The translations under genes and the position numbers were made by a program. Below are positions 35,301-41,617 of a DNA stretch of 64,000 nt, piece by piece. Within the stretch, counting starts at the first letter, position 1, and every line of letters begins with the position of its first letter. Where the stretch lies: the NCBI RefSeq assembly GCF_016862915.1, contig NZ_BONW01000013.1, positions 434,001-498,000 on the forward strand, written 5' to 3'. This DNA comes from Plantactinospora endophytica (GTDB lineage: Bacteria; Actinomycetota; Actinomycetes; Mycobacteriales; Micromonosporaceae). The notes under the pieces are model-generated. The model was not told the origin of the DNA. It searched no databases and saw only the letters and a list, made by a program, of their open reading frames with translations.

Positions 35301-37659
35301 GCTCGGCCGGCTCTGGCGTACCGAGGTCGCCTCGGTGGACGGCGGCGACCGGGCCGGCACCGTCACCACCTACCGGTACGACTCGCTCGGGCGGGTGGCG
35401 GGCACCGCGCTCACCGTGTCCGGCGTCGACGGCGGAGCGCCGCAGCTCGTCGAGTACGGCTACGACCTCACCGGTACCGCCACCAGCATCCGGCACCCCG
35501 ACGACGGGGTACGGGTCGACTACGCCTTCGACGGGTTCAACCGGGTGGCGGGGGTCGCGCTGACCGGCGCCGAAGGGGTACGCACCGAGGTGGCCGCGTA
35601 CTCGTACACCCCGGAGGGGCAGGTCGACACCGAGACGCTGCGCCCCGGCGACCCGCGAGAACTCGTCCGGCGCTACGGCTACACCAGCGCCGGCTGGCTG
35701 CACACCGTCGCCGACCGGCACCTCGTCGAGCGCACCGACTACCTCGGCCCGGAGTTGCCCGGCGGTGGCTCGCACACCGGGCGGGCGATGCGGGTACGCA
35801 GCACGTTCACCGGAGTCGACGACCCGGCGTTCCTCGCCGAGCACCGCTACGAGTACGCGTACGACGACTTCGGCCGGCTGCGCAGTGCCCTCGTCACCCC
35901 GAACGGGTCGGCCAGCATCGGCGACCGGCAACCGACCCGGTACGACCCGAACGGCAACGTGCTCGCGCGGCAACAGGGCGACCGGGAACAGCGGTACCTC
36001 TACTACCCGGGCAGCAACCGGCTGCGCCGCCGGGAGGACGGTACCGCCCGGACCAGGCCGGCGGCGGGGCGCTCCGGGGACGTGTCGTTCGACGCCGACG
36101 GCAACGTCACCGGGTTGCCCGGCCAGCGGGCGGAGGGTCTCCGCTACGACCCGGTCACCGGGCTGGTGACCAGTGTGGACACCGGAAACGTCCGCACGGT
36201 CGACTTCCGGTACGACGCCGCCGGCAACCGGGTGTTCCGGTCCGGACCCGACGGCGTGCGGTTGACCGTCTCCGGCGAGAACGGCCAGCCGCTGGTGCGT
36301 GGTCCGGTCGACGTGCCACGCCAGCGGCGGGCCCGGGAGTTCCTGGTGCACGGCCCGGTCGGGCTGACCGCGGTGCACCGGTCCGGCGAACTGCAACACG
36401 TGCTGGCGGGACGGCTCGGCTCGACCCGGGCGATGTGGGACGGCGACGGCCTGGTGGCCGCGTTCAACTACCAGCCGTACGGCGAACTGCTCGGCCCGGC
36501 CTACCGGGCGCCGGGGGCGGTGGACCTGCCGTACCTGTTCACCGGTCAGGAACTGGACCGGGGTACCGGCCTCTACCACCTCGGTGTGCGCTGTTACGAC
36601 CCGGTCAGCGGCCGGATGATCAGTGTCGACCCGGCCGGTCAGTACCCCAGCCCCTACCTGTACGCCGGCGCCGACCCGATCAACCTGATCGACCCGACCG
36701 GCGCCTTCGCCTGGTCCTCGGGCGCGTTCGCGGCGATCTTCGGCGGCATCGCCGCGATCATCGGCGGGCTGGCGTTGACCATCCTCACCGCCGGAGCCGC
36801 CACTCCGCTGATGATCGCCGGGGCGCTCGGCGGCGGTCTGCTCATCGGTGCCGGTGTCGCCAGCGCGGCGTACGGCATTCCCCGGGCCGATGCCGACACC
36901 GCCCGGTTCGACTGGGCACAGTGGGGAGTCACGGTCGGTCTCGGTGCCGGGTTTGGGCTGCTGTCCGCCGGGGCCGGCCTGGCACTGGCGCCGGCCGCGG
37001 CGAGTCTCGGCACGCTCGGCGGGCTCGCCCTGGAGACCGCGCTGGGCGGCGCGCTCGGCATGGCCGACAGCCTGGCCACCACGGTCACCATGAACCATCT
37101 GGCCGGGCAGGACCTGCTCGGCGGCTGGCAGACGGCGCTCTGGGCCGGTGCCGCCGCCGGTGGCGTCGCCGGATTCCTCGGCGGCATGCTCAGCCGGGGC
37201 GCGTCGCTGCGCACCAACCGGGCCCTGGCCCGGGGCCGGGGCGGCACCGGCCGGCTGTATGTGCTCGACCAGGACGTGCCGCCGATGGGCCACTCGATCC
37301 TGCTCGGCGAGGAGGCGTCCGGGGCACAGTGGACGACGCAGCTCATCCGGGGCGGCAAGAATCCGACCCCCAGTATCGGGTCGACCGGCAAGACCCTTGC
37401 CGAGCTCCAGAAGTCGAAGTCCTTCATGCCGGTACGCGGCGGCGCCTCGTTCGAGATGGCGACCGGGACGGTGAACAACCTCGGCGCCTGGGCCGCAGGA
37501 CGGGCCACGCAGAACGCCGGGACCTACCAACACCTGATCAACGACTGCACCACCTGGGCCAAGGAGGTGCTGCGCCAGGTGGACATCTACCCGCCGGCCT
37601 GGGCGTTCGACCCGCGTACCCTCGGCTGGTGGGCCCGCAGCGTCGGGCAGAGCATCTGA
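29341..37659 (+). CDS. giant SpvB/RHS-repeat polymorphic toxin
   Basis: A 2772-residue protein. The start (TQLSTGGVGDVADSLNLF, NLPLPLVALRGRNGLDLAV, GVGWSLPRE) matches the SpvB/TcaC-like region of Tc and RHS toxins. YD-type RHS repeats (YDxxGR, YDPAGNLVELRG) dominate residues ~1690-2350. The RHS core is complete: LGSTRAMW (~2360), GLYHLGVRCYDPVSGRMISVDP (~2410) and a DPTG end at ~2455. The 315-residue variable C terminus has Gly/Ala-rich hydrophobic helices, then a domain with His2651 (MGHSILL) and Cys2736 (NDCTTWAKEVL), the His-before-Cys order of permuted papain-like (LRAT/NlpC-type) folds. A 48-residue Gly/Lys-rich insert occupies ~1601-1648. AGGAG precedes ATG 29341. No signal peptide and no obvious immunity gene are seen. 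Confidence 0.88.
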   Translation: MSQYSMAASAPDVRLTQLSTGGVGDVADSLNLFRGDVNLPLPLVALRGRNGLDLAVTAFYGSNVEAATQPSNRTAPTGVLGVGWSLPREQVLRDPTTDDLYLVVGGSPRQLVRAASGAADEYELLDHQFWAIRRFPDEADPGRDRWEVVREDGTVHTYGLTGVEWGVQWDNWRGSGTAPGGRQFPLAWNLVRVVTPQGDRLDFSYEREDVPIGGPAGAKYTRACYLTGISHTDGQRIDLRYREKEPFEVVPPHPTPPGGAQAFQDRYESRYLDRIEVRTDAGPGLYSVRLDYEFLDVSRTDVRGDRSAYRKRYLSAVTEVADTGAAAPPLTIRYDGDRTGANPGAIRALTRPQGATVRYEYAVAALPNTATSRSVPSPGAGYTPQVWHGPGYTVVTWYSAASGEVRLEAYTWNGAWNGWGVTNAWAVREDTLQVQTGPGCYALSFTDARTGEFRVRLYRQDPYRSGEWSLDPYRLDLPAGETTPLVRLGRDFVAVTDPASRTLLVVDHDPVAGWVAHRFGTLGADRLALAATADACLLGCYDSAGKVLRLALQHRDGRGGWRRSDVLDEPLEVDWRFTTPAGLLGTGDTFAAASFVSRVDEQNSTVEYGFRLVTWGRDFTFGPVLRHDDSQPLDLANPIGAVGISGSTVGNAQHLFRYDGRQWHRTELLEPVTGNRYSYAYGTDVAVAAISDDDGTVRYRRISYDPYLGEWGRALGVDLADPADPPHPAPQPSVSGDVLVTGAEVLRRTPTLGWEPLLTLPNAADQHTVANRAPNYLVWQDAGPDGPLAGSHLVTFDADGTPRPARVLDGESCHLPEPKAGQVLAGPEVCVTYRGPSLDDTHALRLHRIIDGQVDTELRDRAVRRAAVDDGYSVIPVTVEYDTGTATFDPYGRVAQYVRTRLYRGEPADADGYLESVFFNGLRPDVPGVVYPTSSEYTNARQFFGKLNGQLFTQTAVDVHGRPVRRIRNDLYTYDGTNSAYRVRGSFTRRRRTETAESLHLFDADPAFAAELDARRMPAALTQRLSTAGFPLAAPVTVTVDRPGRRFTIVDAKGVELAAVLDEGQLGLFGWIGDVSEFEYNGRGQQHRTRVRNVNSAGQLTERLTVTTFAWEVYPALVERHLFDLAAEVRTVDTRTATVLDRSVSTYRNDWPDAPGVWSWSETYRWDGSPDVGEFDHRRWSGGAGPERGWVRTNRVLAVTPHGLPRATLDAGDNPGGIVYDRAGRFPVAVCGLADPSADEVSWYGFEEYEDTDGWRLTPDGTDPAEHITAGDAFTGRRRLVLPGGSKRVGLRRSFVPARADQPFLLSCWVKTEPGFVPDPAVAGWQVTVGSAEPTVVPVPDTDGRWEYLHHVVTGAAPDDEITVEVFHSGAGGPVLVDAIGFGPLHGRLTATVYDPVDRLPEAMLDQTGSVRRIGYDHRRRPVLSVQDGQPVDAGVEYRWREHRPDGAFDPADPDAGLGIVARSDGGYADFRHGDEWTRSWAASPGWRSAGGRLHYDGTPETGTLTFTGPLGRDGWAARVALEGSRQTAGTVGFTFGGYTAAWIDGSWLLLDPDGTVLAETPAPAFAEHDLFLVVAGRSVLLLADGRTVLSHTVPRTGPSSIGKDGGGEPGGGRFDGGGKNGGGGKFDGRGKVGSGKPRTGKGRGGRRGVPALAGPVAFHTDRAVALRWLAVCGDPVLNVNYQDNAGQARQSQSVGDGTVLVQAWGYDRLGRPDLAAKTVRLDGLPGYRPDLLAPLDPATGRMSDCPLTRAYPADDGYPFSRVRFEASPLGRAVERGGPGAALAINPAIPATQRHTSRVSYGLNLADPVFGLPAGQYRVTTVVDPDGVPAIQLTDRTGAVVATRAGRDGTEIRSRMRYDARGNPVELRQPNSFDPRLAEPDRYVTTMRYDPAGNLVELRGPDQTGPARTVHDRLGRLRFQCMPQQADDGQFSYRRYDRLGRLLEQGTCTAPWNEPELRAHVDEPDWLPGPARWHLRYHYDGDGDLRLLGRLWRTEVASVDGGDRAGTVTTYRYDSLGRVAGTALTVSGVDGGAPQLVEYGYDLTGTATSIRHPDDGVRVDYAFDGFNRVAGVALTGAEGVRTEVAAYSYTPEGQVDTETLRPGDPRELVRRYGYTSAGWLHTVADRHLVERTDYLGPELPGGGSHTGRAMRVRSTFTGVDDPAFLAEHRYEYAYDDFGRLRSALVTPNGSASIGDRQPTRYDPNGNVLARQQGDREQRYLYYPGSNRLRRREDGTARTRPAAGRSGDVSFDADGNVTGLPGQRAEGLRYDPVTGLVTSVDTGNVRTVDFRYDAAGNRVFRSGPDGVRLTVSGENGQPLVRGPVDVPRQRRAREFLVHGPVGLTAVHRSGELQHVLAGRLGSTRAMWDGDGLVAAFNYQPYGELLGPAYRAPGAVDLPYLFTGQELDRGTGLYHLGVRCYDPVSGRMISVDPAGQYPSPYLYAGADPINLIDPTGAFAWSSGAFAAIFGGIAAIIGGLALTILTAGAATPLMIAGALGGGLLIGAGVASAAYGIPRADADTARFDWAQWGVTVGLGAGFGLLSAGAGLALAPAAASLGTLGGLALETALGGALGMADSLATTVTMNHLAGQDLLGGWQTALWAGAAAGGVAGFLGGMLSRGASLRTNRALARGRGGTGRLYVLDQDVPPMGHSILLGEEASGAQWTTQLIRGGKNPTPSIGSTGKTLAELQKSKSFMPVRGGASFEMATGTVNNLGAWAAGRATQNAGTYQHLINDCTTWAKEVLRQVDIYPPAWAFDPRTLGWWARSVGQSI

Positions 37660-37676
37660 TCTGGAATTACCTCGGC

Positions 37677-37719
37677 GCGCCGAATCCGCGCCCGGCCGGT
37701 CCGGGCGCGGATTCGGCGC
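37677..37719 (+). terminator. strong 19-bp terminator after the RHS gene
   Basis: GCGCCGAATCCGCGCCCGG (37677-37695) and its exact complement at 37701-37719 form a perfect 19-bp stem with a 5-base loop, 17 bases past the stop codon. It separates the RHS gene from the next two genes, so they are unlikely to be read from its promoter. The following 130 bases to the next start hold nothing I can name. Confidence 0.8.
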
Positions 37720-37850
37720 TCGACCTGGTCGACGGTCGGCATACAGCAGCCTGCCGAGGCGCAGGCTTATCCGACCGGTCGGACAGTGGCTTGTGCCCCT
37801 GCCACGTGACACCCTCGGGACGTGCCGGCTCGATCGGAGGGAGCTGATGT

Positions 37851-38402
37851 GTGGATCTTCTGACGGCCGCCGCGTGGGGCTTGGTTGGCAGCGCCGTTGC
37901 GGAGGCGCTCAACAGCTATTCCATGATGCGGCCGACCACGGAGTCTCGGGGTCGGTGGCAATGGCCGTGGCGTGACCGCCGGGATCGACCAATCATCCTC
38001 TTTGCGATCTTCCTGCGGACCGCCGCTGCCACCGGAGTGGCAACCGCCGCCTTCTCCGGCAATCTGGTCGACAGTGCGTTTGCCCTCTTTGTCCTCGGGC
38101 TCGCCTCTCCTCTGCTTATTGCCAAGATGTTCGACCAGGTGCGGGTCCTCGACTCAGCATCAACGGCGCCGTCCCTGACAACACCAGCCGGATTCGATCA
38201 AGCCGAGCGTAGGGTTCTGGCTGTCATGACGGAAGGCGTCAGCTACGACGAGAGTCAGATCAGCAGCGCCGCCCTGATGTCTCCTAGCGAGTTGTCGACG
38301 GTTGTCCGCAATCTGGTCGGCAAGGGCGCTCTCCAGGAGGAGGCACAGTCCTCCGAAGAACCTCGGTATCGTCTTGCCCGACCTGGCGCGGCAGGCGAGT
38401 AG
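37851..38402 (+). CDS. membrane protein with C-terminal winged-helix domain, unknown
   Basis: A 183-residue protein. The first half has two or three hydrophobic segments (AAAWGLVGSAVAEAL, TAAATGVATAAFSG, ALFVLGLASPLLIA). The second half (QAERRVLAVMTEGVSYDESQISSAALMSPSELSTVVRNLVGKGAL) reads as a winged helix of MarR type. Membrane-tethered DNA-binding proteins of this kind are uncommon. A GTG start at 37851 follows GGAGGGA. Codon use is less GC-biased than in the RHS gene, consistent with acquired DNA. The next gene starts 6 bp after its stop. I do not recognise the family. Confidence 0.6.
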   Translation: MDLLTAAAWGLVGSAVAEALNSYSMMRPTTESRGRWQWPWRDRRDRPIILFAIFLRTAAATGVATAAFSGNLVDSAFALFVLGLASPLLIAKMFDQVRVLDSASTAPSLTTPAGFDQAERRVLAVMTEGVSYDESQISSAALMSPSELSTVVRNLVGKGALQEEAQSSEEPRYRLARPGAAGE

Positions 38403-38408
38403 CCGGAC

Positions 38409-39116
38409 ATGACAGCCGAGCTTTGGGCACCTGCCGGCGCTAGCGGTATCGCAGCCGTGATCTCCGTCATCAACCTTACGACCGCTCGGAAGAAGATGCC
38501 CTCGTGGCACGCCTTGCACTGGGTGGTTCTGCGGATCGCGGTCGACGCGCTGGCCAGCCTCGCCGTCTACCACCTGCTCGCTACACAACTTCCGGACGTC
38601 GACTGGCTGCCCCTGATGCTCGTGGCCGGGCTGTCCGGGCCTGCCCTTCTCCGTACGCAGATTTCGTTCATGGCGAACGACCAACGGCTGACCCACTACG
38701 GGCCGGCCAGCGTCTACGGACGGCTCCAGAAGGCATTGGACGCCGCCATCGACGACGTGAGCTCGACCCAACAATCCCAATGGCTGTCCAACAGCGCGCT
38801 TCCGTTGATAGAACGACTGGAGCTTGACCGCATCCGCACTCGGGTGGAGCACTACCTCAAGGGGCTCGACCGGTTGACCGAGGCGCAGCAGAGCCGGGAG
38901 CTCCGCTACCTACACGACGTGGTGAATGACAACACGGATCACCGGAGCAAGTGCCGGACGATAGTGCAACGCCTACTCGACACGGGCGGGCGTCGGCTCG
39001 TTCGCAGTCTTATGCGAGAGGGGGCACGGGCGTCGGAGGGGTCCGAAGTGGTGCCGGCGCCAGTGTTGACCAGCGATGCCGGTTCGCCAGCCGGACACGC
39101 CGAATCCGGCATTTGA
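38409..39116 (+). CDS. membrane-anchored helical protein, unknown
   Basis: A 235-residue protein. Three hydrophobic stretches occupy the first ~85 residues (ASGIAAVISVINL, WVVLRIAVDALASLAVYHLLA, WLPLMLVAGLSGPALL). The remaining ~150 residues are polar helices with Leu/Arg periodicity (LIERLELDRIRTRVEHYLKGLDRL, RTIVQRLLDTGGRRLV) that could form a coiled coil. No family recognised. It lies 6 bp after the winged-helix membrane protein, so the two form an operon and may interact. A terminator hairpin follows. Confidence 0.6.
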   Translation: MTAELWAPAGASGIAAVISVINLTTARKKMPSWHALHWVVLRIAVDALASLAVYHLLATQLPDVDWLPLMLVAGLSGPALLRTQISFMANDQRLTHYGPASVYGRLQKALDAAIDDVSSTQQSQWLSNSALPLIERLELDRIRTRVEHYLKGLDRLTEAQQSRELRYLHDVVNDNTDHRSKCRTIVQRLLDTGGRRLVRSLMREGARASEGSEVVPAPVLTSDAGSPAGHAESGI

Positions 39117-39142
39117 AGGATGGATTGGACACGACGTCGGTC

Positions 39143-39174
39143 GGAGGGGGCAGCCGCAGCAGCCTGCCCCCTCC
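39143..39174. terminator. bidirectional terminator hairpin
   Basis: GGAGGGGGCAG (39143-39153) pairs perfectly with CTGCCCCCTCC (39164-39174), 11 bp with a 10-base loop. It lies between convergent genes ending at 39116 and 39188. Confidence 0.7.
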
Positions 39175-39187
39175 TGGGTCTCACGTT

Positions 39188-39664
39188 TCAGAGCACCATC
39201 CATTCGGTCCGGATGATTCGGTCCTCGACATCACCGATACCGGGTATCCGGCAGACGAGTCTGGTCGCACCAGGTGGCAGATCAGCAACGGCGAACCGGC
39301 CCAGCGCATCGGCTCGGATCCGGACCGTACCGTCCGGTTGCTCCACGTCGATTTCTGCCGCAACCGGCGGCACCACCTGCCCGACGAGTCGCCGCGCCTC
39401 ACCAGCCTGGGCGACCTCGACCTCCACCGACCAGTCCTCGACGTCGAAGGTGAGCAGCCGGTCCCCGTCGCCGCGTACCCCGGCCAGGGCCGGCGCGACC
39501 TCCTCGGCGAGGGTGGCGAGTTCGGCGTCCAGGGTGCGCCAGTCGAGGCTGCGGCGGGCCGCGTCGACGACGGCGTCGGGTACCGAGTCGGCCGGCGCGA
39601 ACAGGGCACGCAGCCCGGCGAGCAGCTCCGCGTCGGTCCAGTCGGGTCCGTCGGCGGTGCTCAT
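39188..39664 (-). CDS. small unknown protein coupled to ECF sigma factor
   Basis: A 158-residue protein. The first ~60 residues are helical and acidic (DWTDAELLAGLRALFAPADSVPDAVVDAARRSLDWRTLDAELATL). The rest is beta-rich (LLTFDVEDWSVEVEV, RRLVGQVVPPVAAEIDVEQPDG, GRFAVADLPPGATRLVCRI) and looks like a carboxypeptidase-regulatory (transthyretin-like) sandwich. There is no membrane helix and no zinc-finger anti-sigma motif. Its ATG overlaps the sigma stop (4 bp), the position where anti-sigma factors are usually found. A role as sigma inhibitor or adaptor, possibly a protease substrate, is an inference. Confidence 0.7.
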   Translation of the reverse strand: MSTADGPDWTDAELLAGLRALFAPADSVPDAVVDAARRSLDWRTLDAELATLAEEVAPALAGVRGDGDRLLTFDVEDWSVEVEVAQAGEARRLVGQVVPPVAAEIDVEQPDGTVRIRADALGRFAVADLPPGATRLVCRIPGIGDVEDRIIRTEWMVL

Positions 39665-40224
39665 GCGCCGGCACCTCCTCCCGCCTGGCCGGGCCGTAGC
39701 TGCCGGCGCAGCGTCTCCAGGCAGCGCGACCTGGTCGGGCCGAGGCTGCCGACCGGTACCCGCAACTCCTCCGCGACCGCCGCGTAGCTGCCGGTCGGCT
39801 CGATCACCAGCAGTTGCAGCACCGTCTGGCAGCGCTCCGGCAGCCGCCCGAACGCCTGCCAGAGCTGCTCGGCGCGCTCGGCGTCGAGCAGCCCCTGCCA
39901 CGGCTCCGGCGCCCGGTCGTCGGCCACGTCGGTGCCGTCGTGCAGCGGCGCGACCGGGCGACGCTGCCGCAGCAGGGTCACCGCCTCCCGGCGTGCGGTG
40001 GTGGCGAGCCAGGCGCCGAGCGCGCCGGGATCGCGGATCCGGTCCAGGTGCTCGACCAGCCGCAGCCAGGTGACCTGGCTGACGTCGGCCGCGTCGGTGG
40101 CGTTGAGCCCGAGGCTCCGGGCGACCGCCCAGACCAGCCCGGCATGCCGGGTGACGATGGTGTCCCAGGCGCCGCGGTCGCCGGCCGCCGCCCCGGCGAG
40201 CAGCGACCCCGTCTCGGCCGTCAT
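39661..40224 (-). CDS. ECF RNA polymerase sigma factor
   Basis: A 187-residue ECF factor. Region 2 is seen as WDTIVTRHAGLVWAVARSLGL, DAADVSQVTWLRLVEHLDRIRDPGALGAWLATTARREAVTLLR; region 4 as LPERCQTVLQLLVIEPTGSYAAVAEELRVPVGSLGPTRSRCLETLRRQL. It has no C-terminal extension. The ATG at 40224 has TAGGCT 8 bases upstream and may be read from its own near-leaderless promoter, because a hairpin separates it from the subtilase gene 83 bp upstream. It is coupled to the small protein at 39188. The group is common beside CHAT proteins in actinobacteria to my recollection. Confidence 0.9.
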   Translation of the reverse strand: MTAETGSLLAGAAAGDRGAWDTIVTRHAGLVWAVARSLGLNATDAADVSQVTWLRLVEHLDRIRDPGALGAWLATTARREAVTLLRQRRPVAPLHDGTDVADDRAPEPWQGLLDAERAEQLWQAFGRLPERCQTVLQLLVIEPTGSYAAVAEELRVPVGSLGPTRSRCLETLRRQLRPGQAGGGAGA

Positions 40225-40274
40225 GACCCGACAGCCTAGTGTCCGACGGTCCTCTCTGGAGCATCCGTCGGGAG

Positions 40275-40307
40275 GCGTCCGCACCGGGCAGGCGCCGGCG
40301 CGGACGC
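40275..40307 (-). terminator. hairpin between subtilase and sigma genes
   Basis: GCGTCCGC (40275-40282) and GCGGACGC (40300-40307) form a perfect 8-bp stem directly after the subtilase stop codon. It may partly uncouple sigma expression from the subtilase. Confidence 0.4.
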
Positions 40308-41483
40308 TCACCGCAGACCCCGGTACCCGTCGAAGGTGCCGGCGGCGGACTCGACGACGTGTCGCAGCGCGGCCGGCGCGGACATCCCGGCGGCGATCTG
40401 CCGGACCACCTCGGCGGCCACCCGGGGGGTGGCGAACGAGGTGCCGCTCCACTGTGCCCAGCCCGTCGGAAAGAACTCGGGGTGGTTGATGAAGGTGCTG
40501 GCCACGTCCTGGCCGCGAGCCGCCACCGACACCCACGGACCGGCGTTGCTCCAGGTGCAGAGCCGCTCGCCGTCGTGTGCGGCGACCGCGGCGATCCGGT
40601 TGCTCCAGGGCAGCTCCGCCCCGGCGAACGCCGCCGGCCAGAACCGGTTGACCCGGTTGCCGTCGTTGCCGGCGGCGGCCACCACCACCCGGTCCGGCAC
40701 CGCCAACGCGGTCTCCAGGGCACCGCCCAGGCCGACCGGCGGCAGGTCCTGCTCGGTGAAGCCGCCGAGCGACAGGTTCACCACCCGGATGTCCGGGTCC
40801 AGTCGGCCGAGGGCCTGTACCAGGTCCGCCTCGGTGCAGATGCCGAACGTGTCGAGCACCTTCAGCACGTCGAGCCGGACCGCCCGGGTCTGCCGGACCA
40901 CCACCCCGGCGATGAAGTTGGCGTGCCCGACGTCGCCGTCGAGCAGCCCGTCGTTGTCCACGTCCGTCTCCGTCTCCACGTCGACGGTGCGGCCCCGGTA
41001 GTAGGCGTCCGGCAGCACGGTGTCGGTCCACAGGCCGGTGTCGACGATCGCCATCGGTACCGCCGCGTCCCGGATCCGCCGGGTCTCGATCGGCGCCGAG
41101 GCGACCGGTACCGGCGGGCCGAACGGTCCGCCGTGGTTGAACGGGGTACTGAGGAAGACGTGGTTCGGTGCGACGACGGCGGCACCGCTCGGCAGCCCGC
41201 CACGTACCTGGCGTACCGAGCCCGGCACGTCCAGCCCCCGGGTACGGTACCGGCGCAGCCCCGGTACGACCTCCTCGTCGCCGAGCGCGGTCACCTCGGC
41301 CCGGTGCTCGGTCAGGTACCGCTCGACGTGCCGCCGCTCGTCGTCGACGACGAGTAGTTCGTCGTTGACGTACCAGACCCTGGACCGGTCGGCCGCCGGT
41401 ACGGACCGCAGTTGCGCCAGGCCGCCCAGGCGGCGCTGCCGACGGTCGTGGTAGCTGGCGACCCGGTGCTCAGAGGGGGGCAT
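40308..41483 (-). CDS. cytosolic S8 subtilisin-like serine protease
   Basis: A 391-residue subtilase with a full triad: Asp148 (AIVDTG), His187 (GHANFIAG) and Ser349 (SGTSFATP), plus the oxyanion Asn273 (AAGND). The ~130 residues before the catalytic domain (VWYVNDELLVVDDERRHVERYL and onward) are not a secretion signal and resemble an N-terminal adaptor or prodomain. No signal peptide or C-terminal anchor exists, so it should act in the cytosol. ATG 41483 has AAGGAG 6 bases upstream; a GTG just before it is less well placed. It heads the operon with the sigma factor and is divergent from the TPR-CHAT gene 134 bp away. Confidence 0.88.
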   Translation of the reverse strand: MPPSEHRVASYHDRRQRRLGGLAQLRSVPAADRSRVWYVNDELLVVDDERRHVERYLTEHRAEVTALGDEEVVPGLRRYRTRGLDVPGSVRQVRGGLPSGAAVVAPNHVFLSTPFNHGGPFGPPVPVASAPIETRRIRDAAVPMAIVDTGLWTDTVLPDAYYRGRTVDVETETDVDNDGLLDGDVGHANFIAGVVVRQTRAVRLDVLKVLDTFGICTEADLVQALGRLDPDIRVVNLSLGGFTEQDLPPVGLGGALETALAVPDRVVVAAAGNDGNRVNRFWPAAFAGAELPWSNRIAAVAAHDGERLCTWSNAGPWVSVAARGQDVASTFINHPEFFPTGWAQWSGTSFATPRVAAEVVRQIAAGMSAPAALRHVVESAAGTFDGYRGLR

Positions 41484-41617
41484 CACAGACTCCTTCGATT
41501 CGGGATGAGATGCGCGCGGAAACGACTGCGCGAAGAACTGTCCTACGGCGGACGTCCGTCGTCGGCCCGCTGATACGACGGCTTTCCGACTGTCCCCGGC
41601 CGTGCCACGATGTTCCG

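Noticed and set aside
27281-37659. Collar and RHS genes considered as a prophage
   Set aside because: No integrase, capsid, portal, terminase, tail tube or lysis gene is present, and no attachment repeats were seen.
30585-37847. 2420-codon plus-strand frame inside the RHS gene
   Set aside because: Arg/Pro/Gly-rich translation of the RHS gene in another frame; RHS signatures are in the frame starting at 29341.
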